Assembly (NCBI GenBank): GCA_900769785.1 | Contig: CAAGHV010000038.1 | Location: forward strand, 1 to 15,109 | DNA: 15,109 nucleotides | DNA from: Bacteroidales bacterium | Lineage (GTDB): Bacteria; Bacteroidota; Bacteroidia; Bacteroidales; P3 | Reading direction: 5' to 3' | In this document: positions 14,400 through 15,109 of the stretch, in pieces | How positions within the stretch are numbered: the stretch's first letter is position 1 | Layout of the letters: each line of letters starts with the position of its first letter | Notes under the pieces: model-generated | The model's input: the letters and a program-made list of their open reading frames with translations, nothing else | What the model was told of the DNA's origin: nothing | Databases searched by the model: none | Program-made: the position numbers and the translations under genes

Positions 14400-14423
14400 A
14401 CAAAAGTAATAATTATTTTTGAC
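14400..14423 (-). promoter_or_regulatory. Head promoter of the Rhs-CT array
   Basis: The minus strand reads TACTTTTG at 14408-14401, a full TAnnTTTG match, 22 bases before the toxin A ATG. Upstream is a T-rich stretch but no clean -33 TTTG. The block is similar to those ahead of F and G and should drive at least modules A to E. Confidence 0.6.
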
Positions 14424-14447
14424 ATAAAAAGAAAAAATGTACTTTTG
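14418..14447 (+). promoter_or_regulatory. Promoter of the tyrosine recombinase gene
   Basis: TTTG (14418-14421), an 18-base spacer and TACTTTTG (14440-14447) form a nearly perfect Bacteroidetes promoter, 43 bases before the ATG at 14491. It overlaps the upstream half of the divergent array promoter, so the two may compete. Confidence 0.75.
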
Positions 14448-14490
14448 TTTACTCAAATATTATTTCCACTAATGCTAAACATTTAACAAT

Positions 14491-15109
14491 ATGAAGATTA
14501 TAGTAAAAACAAATTTTCCGTTTAATGTTCAAAATATTGGTTTTTCATCGCATGGCGAGCTTGTAATAAACCTATCATCAGACAACGAAAACCCTAAAAA
14601 CAGCTATGTTTACGAAGCAGAATTTGGCGAAAGCAGTGCCGCCACACGTCCCGTAGTTACGCTTTTGGAACAAGTGGCTAACTACGTAGCCAAAGCCAAT
14701 ATCAAAGAAAAAACAAAATCCTCGTACATCCTTATGATGAAACACCTGCAAAACTATGGTGACTGTAATATAGAAGATATTACCACGGAATATATCCAAA
14801 ACTTCATAACCTATCTTGAAAAGCAAGGTCTGCAACGAGGCACAGTGCGTCTATACTTCCAAAAATTGACATGTGTTTTGAACGATGCTTACAAAAACGA
14901 GCTATTCGATGAGCGTATCCTCCGCCGGGTCAAGCGTCCCAAACGCGAGCAAAGCAAGAAGTCGTTCCTTACCGAACGAGAGTTGAAACGGTTATTCTCA
15001 ACAGCCATGCCCGAAAAATACGACAATATGAAGAATATGTTTCTTTTTTCGTGTAGTACCGGACTGCGATTCAGCGATGTGGCAAACCTGCAATGGAAAA
15101 ATGTGAAAA
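14491..15109 (+). CDS. Tyrosine recombinase (phage integrase family), C-terminus cut by the window
   Basis: The visible 206 residues start at an ATG at 14491. After a 55-residue N-terminal arm comes a SAM-like DNA-binding domain at about 58-150 (TLLEQVANYVAK ... TKSSYILMMKHLQNYGD ... TTEYIQNFITYLEKQG). The catalytic domain begins with SFLTERELKRLF (158-169) and contains SCSTGLRFSDVANLQWKNV (187-205), with the first catalytic Arg at 193 (TGLR). The remaining Lys, HxxR, His and Tyr motifs would lie to the right. This type drives conjugative transposons, genomic islands and invertible DNA in Bacteroidetes. It is transcribed away from the Rhs-CT array; whether it belongs to the same mobile unit cannot be decided here. 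Confidence 0.93.
   Translation, partial: MKIIVKTNFPFNVQNIGFSSHGELVINLSSDNENPKNSYVYEAEFGESSAATRPVVTLLEQVANYVAKANIKEKTKSSYILMMKHLQNYGDCNIEDITTEYIQNFITYLEKQGLQRGTVRLYFQKLTCVLNDAYKNELFDERILRRVKRPKREQSKKSFLTERELKRLFSTAMPEKYDNMKNMFLFSCSTGLRFSDVANLQWKNVK

Noticed and set aside
14380..14403. Extension of toxin A to a start at 14403
   Set aside because: The codon is TTG and the extension overlaps the -7 box of the array promoter; the ATG at 14379 fits better.
14578..14835. Minus-strand open frame of 85 codons in the recombinase gene
   Set aside because: Antisense to clear integrase sequence; its Phe- and Cys-rich product is typical of a shadow frame.
1..15109. tRNA, rRNA or riboswitch genes
   Set aside because: None could be recognised by eye on either strand; in particular no tRNA is visible beside the recombinase as an attachment site.

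Overview
The window looks like a Bacteroidales chromosome; I would not name a genus. The signs are promoters of the Bacteroidetes type (TTTG, about 19 bases, TAnnTTTG), a DUF4296 lipoprotein, a Bacteroidetes-style Rhs core (TGKERDSETG ... SVDP ... NPxxxxDPxG), weak Shine-Dalgarno sequences and an AT-rich composition.

Left part (1-5631), housekeeping. On the minus strand rsmA, an MntP-like membrane protein, a DUF4296 lipoprotein and comM/yifB form a tight operon that ends at a strong hairpin terminator (454-493). Beyond it is the start of an exported protein, probably a C1-family peptidase, cut by the window edge. On the plus strand, divergent from rsmA, are rbfA and a LolC/LolE-type ABC permease.

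Middle (5637-14379), accessory island. All genes are on the minus strand. It is an array of six complete orphan Rhs C-terminal toxin/immunity modules, named here A to F in transcription order, plus a broken seventh (G) that ends 5 bases from the permease gene. Each toxin gene has a short private leader, the same 58-codon Rhs core ending in DPxG, and an unrelated C-terminal domain. Each is followed directly by a different partner gene. There is no full-length Rhs shell gene in the window, so the array is headless. The C-terminal domains look like an NlpC/P60-type Cys/His peptidase (A), a Toxin_44-type domain (B), a permuted papain-like hydrolase (C), a possible zinc metallopeptidase (D), and two L,D-transpeptidase-like H...SxGC domains (E, F). 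Every partner carries a signal peptide, a lipobox or membrane segments. The whole array therefore seems specialised for attack on, and protection of, the cell envelope.

The leaders of A, F and G share a promoter block at nearly fixed distance from the start codon; B to E lack it. This suggests that F and G are former array heads. The core repeats of B to G are nearly identical in their 5' parts and mosaic further on, as expected of repeated recombination.

Right end (14404-15109). A divergent promoter pair separates the array from the N-terminal two thirds of a tyrosine recombinase that runs off the window. It may have brought in the island, but nothing here proves it.
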